From positions 1 through 5,483 of the forward strand of contig JAIRZV010000022.1 in NCBI GenBank assembly GCA_031267055.1: DNA of 5,483 nt. The letters are read 5' to 3'. Shown piece after piece: positions 5,064 through 5,483 of this stretch. Origin of the DNA: Candidatus Margulisiibacteriota bacterium (GTDB lineage: Bacteria; Margulisbacteria; Termititenacia; Termititenacales; Termititenacaceae). Position 1 is the stretch's first letter. Every line of letters begins with the position of its first letter. The translations under genes were made by a program, and so were the position numbers. Under the pieces are notes generated by a model that did no database searches, had not been told where the DNA came from, and was given only the letters and a program-made list of their open reading frames with translations.

Positions 5064-5483
5064 TCAAACTATATTTTCTTTGTGATAATCTTGCAGAGCT
5101 TTTACGTCAAGTTTTCCGTGAAGCAATGCTTCAAGCCCTTTGGCGACCATAATCGCCGCCGCAACTGTCGTTACACACATTGTTTGATAGCGCAAGCCGG
5201 CCTGTCTTATATAGTAGTCGTCCTGCCGCGCGCCTTTGCCTGACGGCGTATTAAAAATGAGGCCGATCTCGTGATTGGCGATAGCGTCGATAATATTCGG
5301 ATGCCCCTCGCGCGCCTTGGCGATCTCGCTGACAGTTATGCCATTCTCACGCAAAAAATCGCCTGTGCCGCGCGTGCAGACGATTTCAAAACCAAGCTCC
5401 TGATATTTGCGCGCCGCCCAGAGGAGTTTTTCGTCACGGTAGGGATCGTGCACGGAAATAAAAATCTTTTGACCGGCTTCCGG
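5064..5483 (-). CDS. carB: Carbamoyl-phosphate synthase large subunit, C-terminal (MGS-like) domain, partial
   Basis: The frame is open through the right edge and ends at TGA 5064-5066, giving the last 139 residues of a protein usually about 1,070 long. CarB makes carbamoyl phosphate from bicarbonate, ammonia delivered by CarA, and two ATP, for pyrimidine and arginine synthesis in the cytoplasm. The visible part is almost exactly the allosteric MGS-like domain. It shows GQKIFISV (4-11), GFEIVCTRGTGDFL (31-44), AKAREGHPNIIDAI (56-69), FNTPSGKGARQDDYYIRQAG (77-96) and TTVAAA (105-110). Positions I align with the E. coli UMP-site residues are mostly kept (Thr37, Thr40, Lys57, Asn78), while one Thr appears as Pro80, as in many non-enteric enzymes. 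A GTG at 5453 is an internal Val codon, because the conserved sequence continues upstream of it. No carA or other pyr gene is in the window. Confidence 0.95.
   Translation of the reverse strand, partial: PEAGQKIFISVHDPYRDEKLLWAARKYQELGFEIVCTRGTGDFLRENGITVSEIAKAREGHPNIIDAIANHEIGLIFNTPSGKGARQDDYYIRQAGLRYQTMCVTTVAAAIMVAKGLEALLHGKLDVKALQDYHKENIV

Noticed and set aside
5451..5453. GTG at 5453 as the start of a stand-alone MGS-domain protein
   Set aside because: The frame stays open to the window edge and encodes the conserved GQKIFIS stretch typical of CarB just before it.

Overview
The window looks like bacterial chromosomal DNA of roughly 50% GC with AT-rich gaps between genes. The lineage cannot be named from the sequence. 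A diderm (outer-membrane) bacterium is likely, because the central gene pair belongs to two families (TIGR03546 and TIGR03545) that, as I recall them, occur together and only in bacteria with an outer membrane. There are no rRNA or tRNA genes, no CRISPR array and no transposase.

Left part (1-1672): the 3' end of a forward gene with the His/Gly-rich C-terminus of a phage tail-collar or tail-fibre protein meets a block of four reverse-strand genes. Read in their own direction these are a Phd/YefM antitoxin and a VapC-like PIN toxin (ATGA overlap), then a HEPN toxin of the HepT/HI0074 type and its MNT nucleotidyltransferase antitoxin MntA/HI0073 (GTGA overlap). They form two complete toxin-antitoxin modules in tandem, one type II and one type VII-like. 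Each has its own promoter, and they lie beside a phage-type gene, which fits an accessory or prophage-edge segment.

Middle (1667-4056): a compact divergent control region drives the antitoxin-toxin operon leftward from a perfect TTGACA/TATAAT promoter. It drives a two-gene operon rightward from a weaker promoter that overlaps it. An operator-like palindrome lies at the antitoxin transcription start. The rightward operon encodes a small multi-pass membrane protein (TIGR03546, DUF2062-like) and a 602-residue membrane-anchored protein (TIGR03545) with an AsmA-like N-terminus and long helical segments. A role in the cell envelope, possibly lipid handling, is an inference.

Right part (4057-5483): an unrecognised 274-residue forward gene converges on the 3' end of carB, the carbamoyl-phosphate synthase large subunit, which enters from the right edge on the reverse strand. 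The 114-base gap between them shows no convincing terminator.

A recurring theme is that three of the four predicted transcription units (hepT, the TIGR03546 gene and the 274-residue gene) have a -10-like box only 5 to 9 bases before the ATG and no Shine-Dalgarno sequence. They would therefore give leaderless or nearly leaderless mRNAs. The internal or antitoxin genes (Phd/YefM gene, mntA, TIGR03545 gene) have recognisable Shine-Dalgarno sequences.
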